DNA of 64,000 nucleotides from Omphiscola glabra (lineage: Eukaryota > Mollusca > Gastropoda > Lymnaeidae), in contig OZ024795.1 of NCBI GenBank assembly GCA_964017045.1, positions 54,413,350 to 54,477,349 on the forward strand. Reading direction: 5' to 3'. How positions within the stretch are numbered: the first letter of the stretch is position 1; each line of letters begins with the position of its first letter. The notes beneath the pieces were generated by a model. That model saw only the letters and a list, made by a program, of their open reading frames with translations, did not search any database and had not been told where the DNA came from. The translations under genes were made by a program, and so were the position numbers. Shown here in pieces: positions 1 through 11,166 of this stretch.

Positions 1-1852
1 TAGCAAATCTTTTGAAAACACCACGATTTTAGAAACACACAGAGCGGTAGTAAACTGTATAGCAAAGCGATTGGTCTGTGTTTACCCTGTTTATTGATGG
101 AATTTGTTTCCAGAATGGCATGATAATGGCTATTCTCAAGGTAAAACACAACATTGTCTCACAGAAACCATTGCACAATGCGCATGGAACAGGATTTGCG
201 CTACATCAAGTTTTTTAATTGTTGTTTTTGTTAAGGAATTGATCCGTCCCGTGGGATGGGGGTGAGTTATGGGCAGAGGCTCAACAGGGGGCACAAAACC
301 AAAAAGGGGGCCTACACAAATCATGGCTCTGGATAGGGGTTATCCACAAAGGACGTCCGCACAACAACCTTACCTTTTGCATACCTTACCTGGGGAGTTG
401 CTGATGTCCGCCGGCTTTTTCACAGTGCCTAATGCCAGGAAATAAAACTATAACCATAATAAAGAGCATGCACAGAGTCAATACATTTAAATTTCTAAAA
501 TCAGTATGATATATAGGTCCATACATATATTAATAACGCCCGGGGGGGAGGAGGAGGTTGTTAATTTTGGATATTTTGCATACTGTTGCGTATAGCGGTT
601 GGGGGAGGGGAGGTGGGTTCGACAGAAAGAATGTACTTTTGAATAATTAACCTGAATTTCTGACACTCTGATACATCTAATAAAGCCAACTTTAACCTAA
701 ATATCTGTGAAATCAATGATATTTAATTATTGTAAAAATCATTTTAAAATTCACTGCATTCTTTCGTATTTATCATCATACTGTTGTTTTGAGTTGACAA
801 TCGCTTGATATCACAATGACAATGGTAATGGTTAGCCTTGGACAACTTTAACTTCAAGACCAATTTATGTGATTCTCTGTTGGTAACGTATTTGTTGCGT
901 AATTAAAATATGTTGGAGTTAACAAAATAGATACATTGGCTTCCCTTTCATTTTTTACCCCACGCCCCGAGCGATAAAAAAAAAAGTTATAATCCCCCAC
1001 CAACCCCCCCCCCCCCCCCCCCCAGAAAATGGAAGGAAAAAAAATAGTGTGGGAAAAATTGATTTCAAATTAGCTACCATTTTTAGGCCTTAAAATACAC
1101 AATCATAGGATAAAACTTACAATTAATGATAAAGATATTTGTATTTCAATATAAGGGGTTGGGGGGGGGGGGATAAAGTGATAACCTTTTAAAATAAATC
1201 ATGGTTTAACATTACACCCCCCCCTCCCCCCACCTTCCACTAAATTCCAAGAAATGCTTTGCTCTTTACAAGTTATTTGCCACAAAAGTGTGGAACTTAC
1301 CCAATATCTACCTTTCAACCCCCAAAATAAAAAAAAATTATATGCATTTCTTTGCAGCAAAAAAAAAGTACAGTTCCAGTCTTGTAGCACACTGGGCCTG
1401 CGCACAATAAAAAAATATCAGAACGACTTTAGTTGAATCCTGCCGGTATTAAATGATTTTAAAGAAATAGTTTTCAGTTTTAACAAGAGTCTTACTTTAA
1501 TTTTACAAGTACCCTATATAGGCCATAAAGTTTAAGACTCGCAAAGACCATGGTTTTGCTGGTTAAATCGCTGCGGTGTACACAGGCCACAGCCAATGAT
1601 TTTGCTAGGTACACCGCTGCGATTTACACAGGCCAAAGTCCATGGTTTTGCTAGGTACACCATCTAGTTAATTTAGTAAGAAACCATTCATATTCATATT
1701 GATAATAATTTTTAATGATATTGAATTTGATTATTAATTATTATTGAATGTTAAAAAAACACATTAAGTTTTAAGATTTGGATAATCTTTCTAGCTTAAA
1801 CTCAAGTGGCTCAAAAGTTAGTGACTTAGATTACCATAATTTAATACTATAG
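1..1852. other. 5' flank, no gene seen
   Basis: I find no ORF with a recognisable family and no RNA gene here. The stretch is AT-rich with homopolymer runs (poly-C near 1005-1023, poly-G near 1157-1172). It lies upstream of casp-A and may hold its promoter and a non-coding first exon, but no promoter motif stands out. Confidence 0.5.
1549..1662. repeat. Short imperfect tandem repeat, about 47 bp x 2.4
   Basis: The words TTTTGCT, TACACAGGCCA and CGCTGCG recur three, two and two times in this order. This is a small, degenerate direct duplication with no coding content. Confidence 0.6.
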
Positions 1853-2214
1853 AAGGGCTTGCTAGCCATGACGTCAAATAATAATATTGTGGCCTGCAAA
1901 TGCCTGATTTATCACATATTCAGATAAACTTATTCATTCTTTATTCAATTGACAAAGAAATTGATTTTAAAACGATAAGTGAAAGAAATGATAAAATTAC
2001 TGGTATATCAAATTATTTTAGACGAAACTAAACTTTATTTTGATTCTGTTTTTAGCAGTTGAATATTCAATATGTGCTTTGAGATTGGATAAATATGTCT
2101 CTAAAGCATTGAGGGGGTGTTTTTTTTAAAAATAAGGTGTAATGACATTTGGCCCGCTAACGGACTACTCACTATCAAAGTGGCTTGCGAAGCCTTTTGG
2201 GTTGGCCACCCCTG
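1853..2214. mobile_element. hAT-like MITE (degenerate)
   Basis: The right end reads GGTTGGCCACCCCTG, a classic hAT terminus. The left end AAGGGCTTGCTAGCC is its imperfect inverted copy (about 10 of 15 positions). The flanks ACTAT and CACTATTG resemble a decayed 8-bp target duplication. Internal words (GTGGCC, then TTCATTC and CAATT.ACAAAG) also occur in the element at 6491-6987, so the two belong to one family. There is no transposase. Confidence 0.55.
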
Positions 2215-2854
2215 CACTATTGTATACTTATTTTAGACTAGACGGATAAGACTAGGCTAATGTTTAACTTTAGCCTATTACTTAAGCCTAAAGCACTAAT
2301 AAGATTTTAACTTACTTATAGTTAGGCCTTACTGTTAGGTCTCTAGGCATCTTATCTTAGGCTAGTACTAGACTAACACAGATCTTGAAAATAATTTTTT
2401 CAAATCATCAAATTTATATCAGATTGAGTTGAAATTAGAGACTTTTCATAAAATATATTCCAATAATAATCTTTTGCTAAGGGCATGTTCAGCTGTAACA
2501 ATAATTCCTGGTGCTATTTGGACTGAGTAATATAAGGGACCTGGTAGGCCTATACTACGTTCTCCAGTGTAAGGGTAGGTAATGAATTATTGTTACTTTA
2601 GAGTGTGGTTACTGTGTAGATTATTTTGGTGATCACCTAGAAAATTAAACAAAATTGTTTAAAATATAAAAAAAAGAAAAAAATTGATACTAAGATTAGT
2701 ACTATCCTTTAATGTATGCTTTACAAAATTAATGATGCATTATGAACAAAATCGATTCTAAGATTAGGACTATCCTTTAATGCATGCTTTAAAAAATTAA
2801 TGATGCGTTATGATAAATAATACATTTGAAATACAATTTTCAGCTTAAGCAAAA

Positions 2855-5800
2855 ATGGATCAAGTGGACGCAATAGGTGGGGCATCAACAATAGCAGAAC
2901 CAAACAGGTATTTCCCACAGTAATTTTCAGTGAAGAGTTGTCTTAAAGGTGATTGATTAGAACAGTGGTTGGGGGGTAGGGCTGTGCAGATGATTTTGGG
3001 CCCCCACAAATTTCAAAATTATTGTATAAAAAAAATATAAATTTTGGTAATATAATAAAAAATTTCTATTTCTATAGCACATATTTAGTAAAGCCACAGA
3101 TGAAGCGGTCAGATTGGGAATCAGAGGTGTACAGCTTGGATTATCCAAATCTGGGCACGGCTGTTATTATAAGCAATGAGAAATTTGAAAGAGGGACAGG
3201 ACTGAACAGGCGAACTGGAACAAACGTGGATGCTGACACTATGTATGAACTTTTGAACACGATTGGATTTGAGAAAATCATACAGCTCAAAGATTTAACT
3301 GTCACTGCAATGAAAAATGAACTGCAGAGAGGTGAAAAATACATTTAAATCATTTTGACACATGAACTATTAAAACAAATTGGCATCATTTATTAAAAGT
3401 CACACTGAAAATATTTTATGTCACATTTAGGCCTAAATAATGATTTAACTTAAGATTTGAGTTTACAAAAACCCAGAGATGAGCTCTGTTAAACTTGAAC
3501 TGTTTGATAACAATTAGAAGTAAACCTCAGATTACTTAACTGTACATTTGTTCTGAATATTAATAACCTGCATATTGTTATTTGCATTTAATTTGGATGA
3601 ATGAATTAAATGTTTAGTTGCCAAGCTGGACTACTCTAAGACCAGCTGCTTTGTGTGCATCTTGCTGTCACATGGAGAGGAGGGTTACATATTTGGTACA
3701 GATGGAAAGGTGTCCATTGATGACCTTGTCCTCCCTCTCAAAGGAAACAATTGTCCAGGTTTAGTTGGCAAGCCAAAGATTTTTTTTGTACAGGTACATT
3801 TTTCATTTTCATCAATATGAGCTATCAAAAATTTTTCAAATCACAACTGTACTTTGCTGCCATCTTGCTGACTGTAACAGAATTAATCTTTGTATATGCC
3901 AGAAATATTATGTATTGTATTTGAGGACAAATTTTTTCTGACATTTGCAACTCTCTTCTGTCAGGCTCACCAAAACACTTCTTAGAAAGATTACAAAAGG
4001 TTCAAAACTCAGCTGCTAGGCTAGTTTTAAAGGCAAAAAAACGTGATCACGTCACACCACTACTTCATTCACTTCATTGGCTCCCTGTACAAGCACGGAT
4101 TGATTATAAACTCTCTGTTCTGTGCCACCACTTTTTCTCGAATTCCTGCCCTTCATATCTAACCGAAATTCTCTCTGTCTATTCACCCCTTCGACAGCTT
4201 CGCTCCTCCGCAGACGATCGTATTCTTTCTGTCCCTAAGACTCGCACAAAAACATACGGTGAAAGATCTTTCTCTTACTGTGCCCCCAAACAATGGAATT
4301 CTCTTCCACTACACATCAGAAATATATCAACCATCACAGCCTTCAAAACTGCACTCAAAACACACCTTTTTAAACTTTACTATCCTGACTGATTCCCCCT
4401 CTGAAAGTTAAACGATGCTGCTGAGTGCCGTCCATGGCTTCACATGTAAATTGTTATGGAATGGTTGGTTTTTAATTTATATTTTTTAAGTTCATTTTAA
4501 TTTGCATGTACAGCGTGGTGAGCCCAGCCCTAGGCTGGGGTACCACGCTATAGAAAACTACCCATAATAATAATAATAATAATAATAACTAACCTTTGGA
4601 CAATGCTCAAGTCATTGACTATCTACAAGACCTGCATGTAGCTATGTTCTTTTCTTCTGTTTTCATCCTGGAGGTAGCTCAATGGTTGGCTCCCATAAAG
4701 TTATATGACAATTCATGTACCACATCATGGGTCAGCCCTATATCACTTCTGTTGCGGTGGATTTTGATATTGCTTGTCATGATTGACTTCAGGGGGAAAA
4801 AATGTGATAACTTGGAATAACAAATTTTTTTTCTTCTATTAGTTATAGCTAATACAATAGACCTTATAAAAGTTATTTGAAAAAGTTTCTGTTAAGAATC
4901 ACTGAGACTGACAAACCATCCAAATTATCTTGGGGAAAAAATTCCTGAATTTAAAATACATTTTTTTAAAGAATTTGATGACTTTACTTATTTTGATACT
5001 GTGGGGTCAGATTATGTCCGGACCAGAATTAGACTCTAACATAATACTGATTATGATTAAGTCATTGTGAAAGAAAGATATTCAAATGAAGAAGGAGAAT
5101 TATGAAGATTCTCCAGGTTAGCATCTAATGCCTAAGGTAAATAAATTAAAGTTCAGATAAAACAATCTTGACTAATTTTAAAAATTCCAGTACAATTATG
5201 TCGTTTGCACTTTCTCCCCTTTGTTGTATTTAAATGTTTATCATTTGCCGTGGCAGATAATTTTATACGTTTAATTATATGCAATTACTTAATGTCAACA
5301 GGCTTGCAAAGGCGATAAGCTTGAGGAGGGAGAGGAGCAAGCTGATGCTGGTGAAATGGATATAGAAGAAGAAGCAGAAACACTTGGAAGAATCCCAACA
5401 GAGGCAGATTTCCTAATGGTTTACTCAACTATTCCAGGTGATTGAATACATAACTGTGGGAAACAGTTACTGTAACACTTTTTCTCATAGAGTGTCAACT
5501 CCTATGTCTCCTGGATTGGATCATTAGTCAAGTTCTCTTCCTATTCCAATTATTAGTGAATAACTCAAGTCCTTTTAGTAACTATAACTTTAATTATCAA
5601 TACCAGCAACACATCTGTCTTCTACAATGTTCCACACAATAACTATTCAACATCCTCCTGTCCAACCGCCATCTACATTCCACAATCACAACAACTCAAC
5701 TACCAAAACTAATACGTCACTTCCCCTACCCAAATACATCATAACATTCTCGCACCATATACAATGCTACACCTATACTCTCTAACTAAACATGTTTTAC

Positions 5801-6212
5801 GTACAAACATAACTACATTGATTTCATACCCTTGACATAGAGACCATCGCATACATGCATGAAACTTTTACTGTAATACTTTTTCTCAAAGAGATCACCG
5901 TAAAAATGCGTGCAACATTTACTGTAATACATTTTCTCAAAGAGACCATGTTAATTTGTTGAGAAATATATTATATAGTGTATTTTCCTGTATTTTGTAG
6001 GCTCCCTAGCTTGGAAAACCTCTCTAAGAGGTTCATGGTTCATCCAAGCTGTCAGTGAAGTTTTTAATGAACAGTGGACCAATATGGACATCCTGACGAT
6101 GATGACACATGTCAACAGAAAAGTTGCAAGGGACACGGAAAGTGTCGGCAGAAAGCAAATCCCATGTATAACATCAATGCTGACCAAAGATTTCTTCTTT
6201 AGAACAAATTAA
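2855..6212 (+). CDS. Effector caspase, caspase-3/7-like (casp-A), with QACKG active site
   Basis: Cysteine protease of the apoptotic executioner type, expected to be cytosolic and to cut after Asp. Coding exons: 2855-2907, 3078-3331, 3618-3793, 5302-5437, 6001-6212. All introns are GT/AG with phases 2,1,0,1, giving 276 aa, close to the 277 aa of human caspase-3. The start is supported by an in-frame TAA at 2846-2848 and an acceptor (TTTTCAG) ending at 2843, so an upstream non-coding exon is likely. The prodomain is short, with no CARD or DED. The catalytic His is H121 (LSHGEEG) and the catalytic Cys is C163 (QACKG). The S1-pocket residues R63 and Q161 are kept, but the third S1 residue, Arg in WRNS of family members, is K212 (AWKTS). 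The large/small subunit linker is acidic, and EQAD176/AG is a possible cleavage site. The small subunit ends in a family-typical [14 protein letters not shown]. The paralogue casp-B lies 10.7 kb downstream on the same strand. Activity is uncertain: both substitutions are Arg to Lys, and altered specificity or a decoy role are possible. Gene model 0.9; function 0.6. Confidence 0.9.
3946..4589 (+). mobile_element. LINE 3' end (CR1/L2-like), 5'-truncated, in casp-A intron 3
   Basis: It encodes the C-terminal tail typical of CR1/L2-type retrotransposon reverse transcriptases. Readable pieces are [23 protein letters not shown] and APKQWNSLPLHIR, ending at a stop near 4389. A short 3'UTR follows with GTACAGCGTGGTGAGCCCAG and an (AAT)n tail at 4565-4588. 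The 5' end is truncated and there is no reverse transcriptase core. A closely similar copy lies on the - strand at 53612-54340, and a more diverged tail lies at 16573-16767. Same-strand insertion in the intron. Confidence 0.85.
5493..5837 (-). mobile_element. Solo LTR, 345 bp, with 5-bp target duplication
   Basis: The ends are TGTCAA...TTGACA, i.e. TG...CA with extended inverted termini. The element is flanked by a perfect 5-bp direct repeat TAGAG (5488-5492 and 5838-5842). It lies in casp-A intron 4. A related LTR is at 22436-22844, where a purine tract points to - orientation; the same orientation is inferred here from the shared AATAACTCAAGTCC / AATAAACTCAAGTCC block. No internal region remains, as expected after LTR-LTR recombination. 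Confidence 0.75.
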
Positions 6213-6490
6213 TGTGGAATTGATACCGGTACTATGAAATGTGCTAATTGTTATTGATCTATGAAGCATAATATGGGTATGATTTCAAAACATGTTTACA
6301 TAACTTAAGCATTATGATGCAATCAATATATAATTATTCTGATCACTTTAACTTGCTTGTAGGGTATCTGGTGATTTAATTGTGATCTTACAAAGTGTCA
6401 GATAACTGATTTTAATTGTTCAAATCGGACAAAATGAGTTTAAAATACCTGTTAACTTCTAAAGCAAGGAAGGTATTTTAACTTCTAAAG

Positions 6491-6987
6491 CAAGCATGGC
6501 TAACCTGCGGGCCTCATGGTGCCCACTAAATTAATTTTTGTGGCCCACTGAATGTGTCGTAAAATAAAATTCTTCTTTCTTCATTCAATTATCAAAGTTA
6601 TAGATTTTTAAAAAGTTAAAAGAGAGAAGATATAAAACAAATACCACATTATTTTCTTTCTTATTTTATCTTTCACTGTGTGCATTAAGAATAAATTAAT
6701 AATTCTGTACAACAATTATTTGGTGTTGAATAAAAAAATATGTGTAATCAATGGCATAAGAAAAGGGGGTGCGGAGTGTGGGGCACCACAACCAGGGGCA
6801 GCACTTTTTTTATTTTGGCCAATTGCATGCAGAGTATTTTTAATTTAAGGGGGATGAAAAAATTATTTGCCCGCCCTGAGCCGCACTAAAACTCTAGCTA
6901 CGCCACTAGGTGTAAGGAAATGTGGTGTTCAAAATGTTAACTCATAGTTAAAATGGCCCGCTATGCCATTTTATTTGGCCACCCCTG
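6491..6987. mobile_element. hAT-like nonautonomous element, 497 bp, with nested insertion
   Basis: Left end CAAGCATGGCTAACC, right end GGCCACCCCTG, imperfect inverted repeats of hAT type. The 8-bp flanks TTCTAAAG (6483-6490) and CTCTAAAT (6988-6995) match at 6 of 8 positions. The interior resembles the MITE at 1853-2214. A second element (6749-6908) has inserted inside it. Its right terminus is the seed of the tandem array that follows. Confidence 0.6.
6749..6908. mobile_element. Small MITE nested in the hAT-like element
   Basis: The termini CAATGGCATAAG and, on the other strand, TAGTGGCGTAGC are inverted relatives. They are flanked by TGTGTAAT (6741-6748) and GGTGTAAG (6909-6916), 6 of 8 matching, which fits a decayed 8-bp target duplication. 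Non-coding. Confidence 0.45.
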
Positions 6988-7306
6988 CTCTAAATGATAC
7001 CATTTTATTTGGCCACCACTGTTCTAAATGATGACATTTTTTCTGCCACTCCTGTTCTAAATGATGACATTTGGTTTGGCCACCCCTGTTCTAAATGATG
7101 CCATTTGGTTTGGCCACCCTTGTTCTAAATGATGCCATTTTATTTGGCCACCCTTGTTCTAAATGATGACATTTTTTCTGCCACTCCTGTTCTAAATGAT
7201 GCCATTTGGTTTGGCCACCTCTATTCTAAATGATGCCATTTTATTTGCCCCCCCCCCTTGTTCTAAATAACACCATTTGGTTTTGGCCACCTATGTTCTA
7301 AATGAT
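6958..7306. repeat. Minisatellite, about 36 bp x 10, built from a hAT terminus
   Basis: Each unit contains a TTTGGCCACCCCTG-type hAT right end followed by TTCTAAATGAT, which is the flank (target duplication) of the element at 6491-6987. About ten diverged units. The array therefore copies transposon end plus host junction. Confidence 0.8.
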
Positions 7307-7310
7307 CAAG

Positions 7311-8427
7311 TCAATTTTCAATCCATATTTGTATCTTTAAGATTTTAGCCAAGTACCCCATGCCTACAATTTTGTAAAACTTGCTTCAATTTATTATTGA
7401 TATGGTAACTAAAATAAAATTATTTGTACAGCCTGTTTGGTTTTTGAGAAATTGGTTCAGTTTTCAGCTATCACACATAACTTTCATTAATTCATTAAAT
7501 GGCTCAACATTAATAGTATATACTTGTTAAAAAAAATCTTTATAATCATGTAAATACTCCTAAGTGTGATTCTGTCAGTTAGGACTTTTTTTTTAATTGT
7601 GTCAGTTTGGTCTTTTTTTTAAAATTGTTTTAATACTTTTGGCTTTAAAAAATGGACTGAAAGGAAAAGTTTAAAAAAAAAAAAAATGTAAATGTCACTG
7701 TCTACTGCACCTAGAAGTAGAAGTGTTTGTTTGTAAAGTCAATGGAGGACTCCTCTATTAACTCAATGGGGGACTCCTCTATAACAATAGTAACTATAAG
7801 AATGTCATCTGTTTTTAATAGTATTATTTCTTATGGGAGTATATAAAATAAATTAAATCCTAAAATAATTTTTATTCAAATATAAGATTTTTTAATGATC
7901 ATGATGAATATTTAGGAAAATGCAGCCTATAGATTAAATTTGTCCTGTGATATAATGCTTATGTGTATGCTATATTTGAAAGTTGAAAATGTATGTTTGG
8001 TTTATGATGAAAGTTTTGTCCTGTGATATAATGCTTATGTATATCCTATATTTGAAAGTTGAAGATGTACGTTTGGTTTATGATTAAAATCCTAGGAATT
8101 TAATTTTTATTAAATTTTTTGTGAGTTTGTTGATTGTATTAAGATTTTTTTCTTGGCTCCTCAATTATATAAATAATAATGGGCAGTATGGCATTATGTA
8201 TGAGCTTCGCATGGGAAGACAACCAAGGCTATATTCGATGGTGCGTATGCAGGTAGATTGATATTGCTATGTGTGTTATAAATGATACAGACTAAATATA
8301 CTTAGACTTCTAAATCGGCTGTCTAATTTAATAATGATTAATTTGATACTGATGAATGGTGGAAGCAATCATTTGAGAGGACCTGAAAACAATAATTAAA
8401 CAAATATTTCCTTTATATGAATTTTCT
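7311..8427. other. Casp-A downstream spacer
   Basis: AT-rich non-coding DNA. It holds poly-T and poly-A runs, a short duplicated GGACTCCTCTAT motif (7747-7783), possible AATAAA signals (near 7412 and 7846) and the 79-bp duplication listed separately. No gene is seen. Confidence 0.5.
7935..8087. repeat. Direct duplication, about 77 bp x 2
   Basis: Two adjacent copies share TTGTCCTGTGATATAATGCT, ATATTTGAAAGTTGAA and GTTTGGTTTATGAT with few differences. Non-coding. Confidence 0.75.
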
Positions 8428-8818
8428 ACTATTTTATATTAATATTCTAATGTTAACCTGCTTTACACCACAGATTTATTTCCCCACATATTTCAGGGAA
8501 AAAAAAGAAGAAAATCTTACGCATCAAATGCATTAGTGATATTTTTAATAATCTCATTTAGCGCAGTTATCTGGAAATTTATTTTGTGAAATTAGTGGCA
8601 TCATATTTCCTTTAACTTCACCTTGAAAAAGGGAAAAAATAATTATTGTTGGGGTTGATCTGAAATTTTAAAGGATTTTTTGTCATTGGCAGCGAGTTTA
8701 TGTGCCAAGTTTCAGCTCGATAGGTTGACAGGAAGTGCGTCATTTAGCTGTCAGATGATTTTGCCACAGACCCAGCCAGAAAGAAACACAAGAACAAAAG
8801 CGAAGTTAATATAAGTTA
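8428..8818 (-). mobile_element. Dispersed ~390-bp repeat family, copy 1
   Basis: Reverse-strand copy of a family also found at 30998-31385 and 63268-63608. The conserved core is CAACCTATCGAGCTGAAACT, followed by TTGGCACAT..ACTC and a 3' part with GAAATAAATCTG and ATTAGAATATTAATATA. The outer ends TATATTAACTT and TATATTAATATTC are short inverted matches, which suggests a MITE. No coding capacity. Confidence 0.7.
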
Positions 8819-8912
8819 TAAGGATTGAAAAGGAAGGCGCTTCTGTAAGCACGATAAAGTGTAGCATTTGCTTATATATATATTTCTAACAAATTATTAT
8901 AATAACTCAGAC

Positions 8913-9077
8913 CAGCATTTCCCAAACTTTTCTAAATTGCACCACAGACAGGTACCAGATATATTTGTAATATTTTCTTTTGATTATACTAGACCATAAA
9001 TAATAAATATTCATGCTGTGCGGGCCGGCAACATATGGCTCTTGAACCGGTCTTCGGACCCCCATTTGGGAACGCTG
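8913..9077. mobile_element. hAT MITE, 165 bp
   Basis: Left terminus CAGCATTTCCCAAACT, right terminus ATTTGGGAACGCTG, an inverted pair typical of hAT (Charlie-like) elements. The flanks ACTCAGAC and GCCTAAAC are a plausible but decayed 8-bp target duplication. Non-coding. Confidence 0.7.
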
Positions 9078-11166
9078 GCCTAAACAATAATTGTTTTAAC
9101 AAACATTAAAAAATTATTTTTAGTATCACGCAAATTTATTAATCCATAAAGCCACATCGTGTGAGTTGGGTATTTTGAAAGTGCAAGACTATTCAATATT
9201 TTATTCATCACTCAAATCTACATTTCTAAAAAAAAATGTTGGTAGGACTATTGAATTATCTTTGTTTAAAATTTCCTAACAGCTAAGAAATGGAGAATTA
9301 ATTATTGGAATTAAAATCATTTATGATTGTATATTCTAGCATATTATTTCAAAATTTTCAAAGGTAGGGATCGTGTGACATAGGTTTGCAAATGGAACCT
9401 TTGGCCTGGGTCTGATATTCAGATGCCTCAAATGACTATTGGAATAAAAAACATGTTTTTATCTTAAAGCTGAGTAGAAAATAAAAATGTGTTTTGTATC
9501 TTAGTTACATCAAATATGAAAGTTGATAACAACCAAGTTCAGATATTAACAATGTGTTCAAGTCTTTCTACGATAGGTAGGACACAGTAATTTTTTACCA
9601 AACTAAATTTGAAGCTGGGACAAAATTACAAACTGGCCGGAACAAGGCTAGTAAACCGGGATGATCCCGGTCAAATTGGACTTAGGGTAAGCCTACAATG
9701 GCAAGGGTCCTTGCTGGCACTGCATGAGGCCACTATACCCCAATGCCCACCCCGCCTCTACAAAATTTAAAAATCACCAAAACAAAGGAATTCTCTGCAA
9801 ATAGGGGAGGGAGGAATTGGGGTTTCAAATTTCCATATCAAGGGCACAGGGGTTATTTGCTATATGATATATCAGGGGTTCTTTAGCCTTTTTTCTTTGC
9901 GCCGCAAACCCACCCAAGGTTAAATGTATTTTTTAAAACTGGAAATAAATCAGTTATGGAAGATTTCCTTCTTTACTCCAATTCACTTGCTAGACTCGAA
10001 ACAAACCTAAAACATAGAAAGCACCCACACACAAATTTGCGAATACAAAATTAACCTCAAGAGTATCTGCTGCTGCTACTAAAATACAAAGAAACCTGAT
10101 TTTTGTCTACACCACTGCCCACCCCTAAGGTTTTATAGCCTCTGGGCCCCTTGGATATCCGAGGCCCCTGCGACACGCCAACAGTACGGCTCTGGGTGGA
10201 GGGGCGGCGTTTTCGTCCAACTGCAGAGTTTGTACAATGTTGGGGCGGCAAATTTCTTGGCTCGAGCCTGGCAGCACTAACAATATCTACGCCAATGCAG
10301 CAAACCACTTGAAATTTTAGTTAAATGATTGGATCAAACTTGATTTTCTAAATCTAAGATTGAATCTATGAGGAATATTATAATGAATTTCAGAATAAAA
10401 CAAAATTCCTTCTTTGACTTTAACTAATCAAATCTTTATCACCACCGACAATATTTAATAATAACAATAATGCTGTTGTGGAAAAATATAATTTTTATAT
10501 TTTTAATAATAAATTTAAAAAAAGTCCCCCCTCCCATACTCTTCTTGCGCCAGTGATTACAAAAAACATTTAACCGAATGTAATTTTCTGTACACACCTC
10601 AGATCCCATTGTTGTCTGCTGTGATATATTTAGAATTTGATGGCTGACCAAGTATTTTCCGAAACTACTCCAACTACAATTAAATATATTTAAATTAAAC
10701 TAGAACGAAGCTTTCCAGACCTCAAAACGTAAAATTTGGTAAACACATGCTCATACATGGTTATATTATATAATTTTAGAATTTGTTTTAGAAATTTAGT
10801 TATTTAGAGTCCTAGCCAAAGTCAAAGCCTCTTGCTTTAAAATTTAAAAAAAGTTGAAGTTAGTAAAAATCCTAAAATTCTACTCAATAGTAAAATGAAT
10901 CCTAAGCTACTAAAACTAAATAGGCCTAAGAGTGGGGTTTTACTCAAAGCTTTGCTTTGCAAGCCACTAATACTAATACTAATTTAAAATAGTCTAATAA
11001 TAATAATCACTAGGACAACTGCACTAACCCTAGCTTCACCACTCATCCACTGTTTGATTTGTACTGGAACTGTGTTTAGCTACTGAATGAAACTTTCTCT
11101 TATCAAGTCTATTTACGCAAATTGTTTGTTACTTGTGTCTTAGTCTTATTAATTTACTTAAAAGTT
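9078..11166. other. Intergenic, no gene seen
   Basis: Mostly AT-rich sequence. A palindrome ACCGGGATGATCCCGGT lies near 9654-9670. A GC-richer block at about 10110-10300 looks like a transposon fragment, bounded by TCTACACCACTGC and TCTACGCCAATGC in direct orientation. I cannot assign it to a family. Confidence 0.45.

Noticed and set aside
3022..3077. Upstream extension of casp-A exon 2
   Set aside because: The frame is open, but the acceptor TTCTATAG at 3077 and the phase match with exon 1 set the exon start at 3078.
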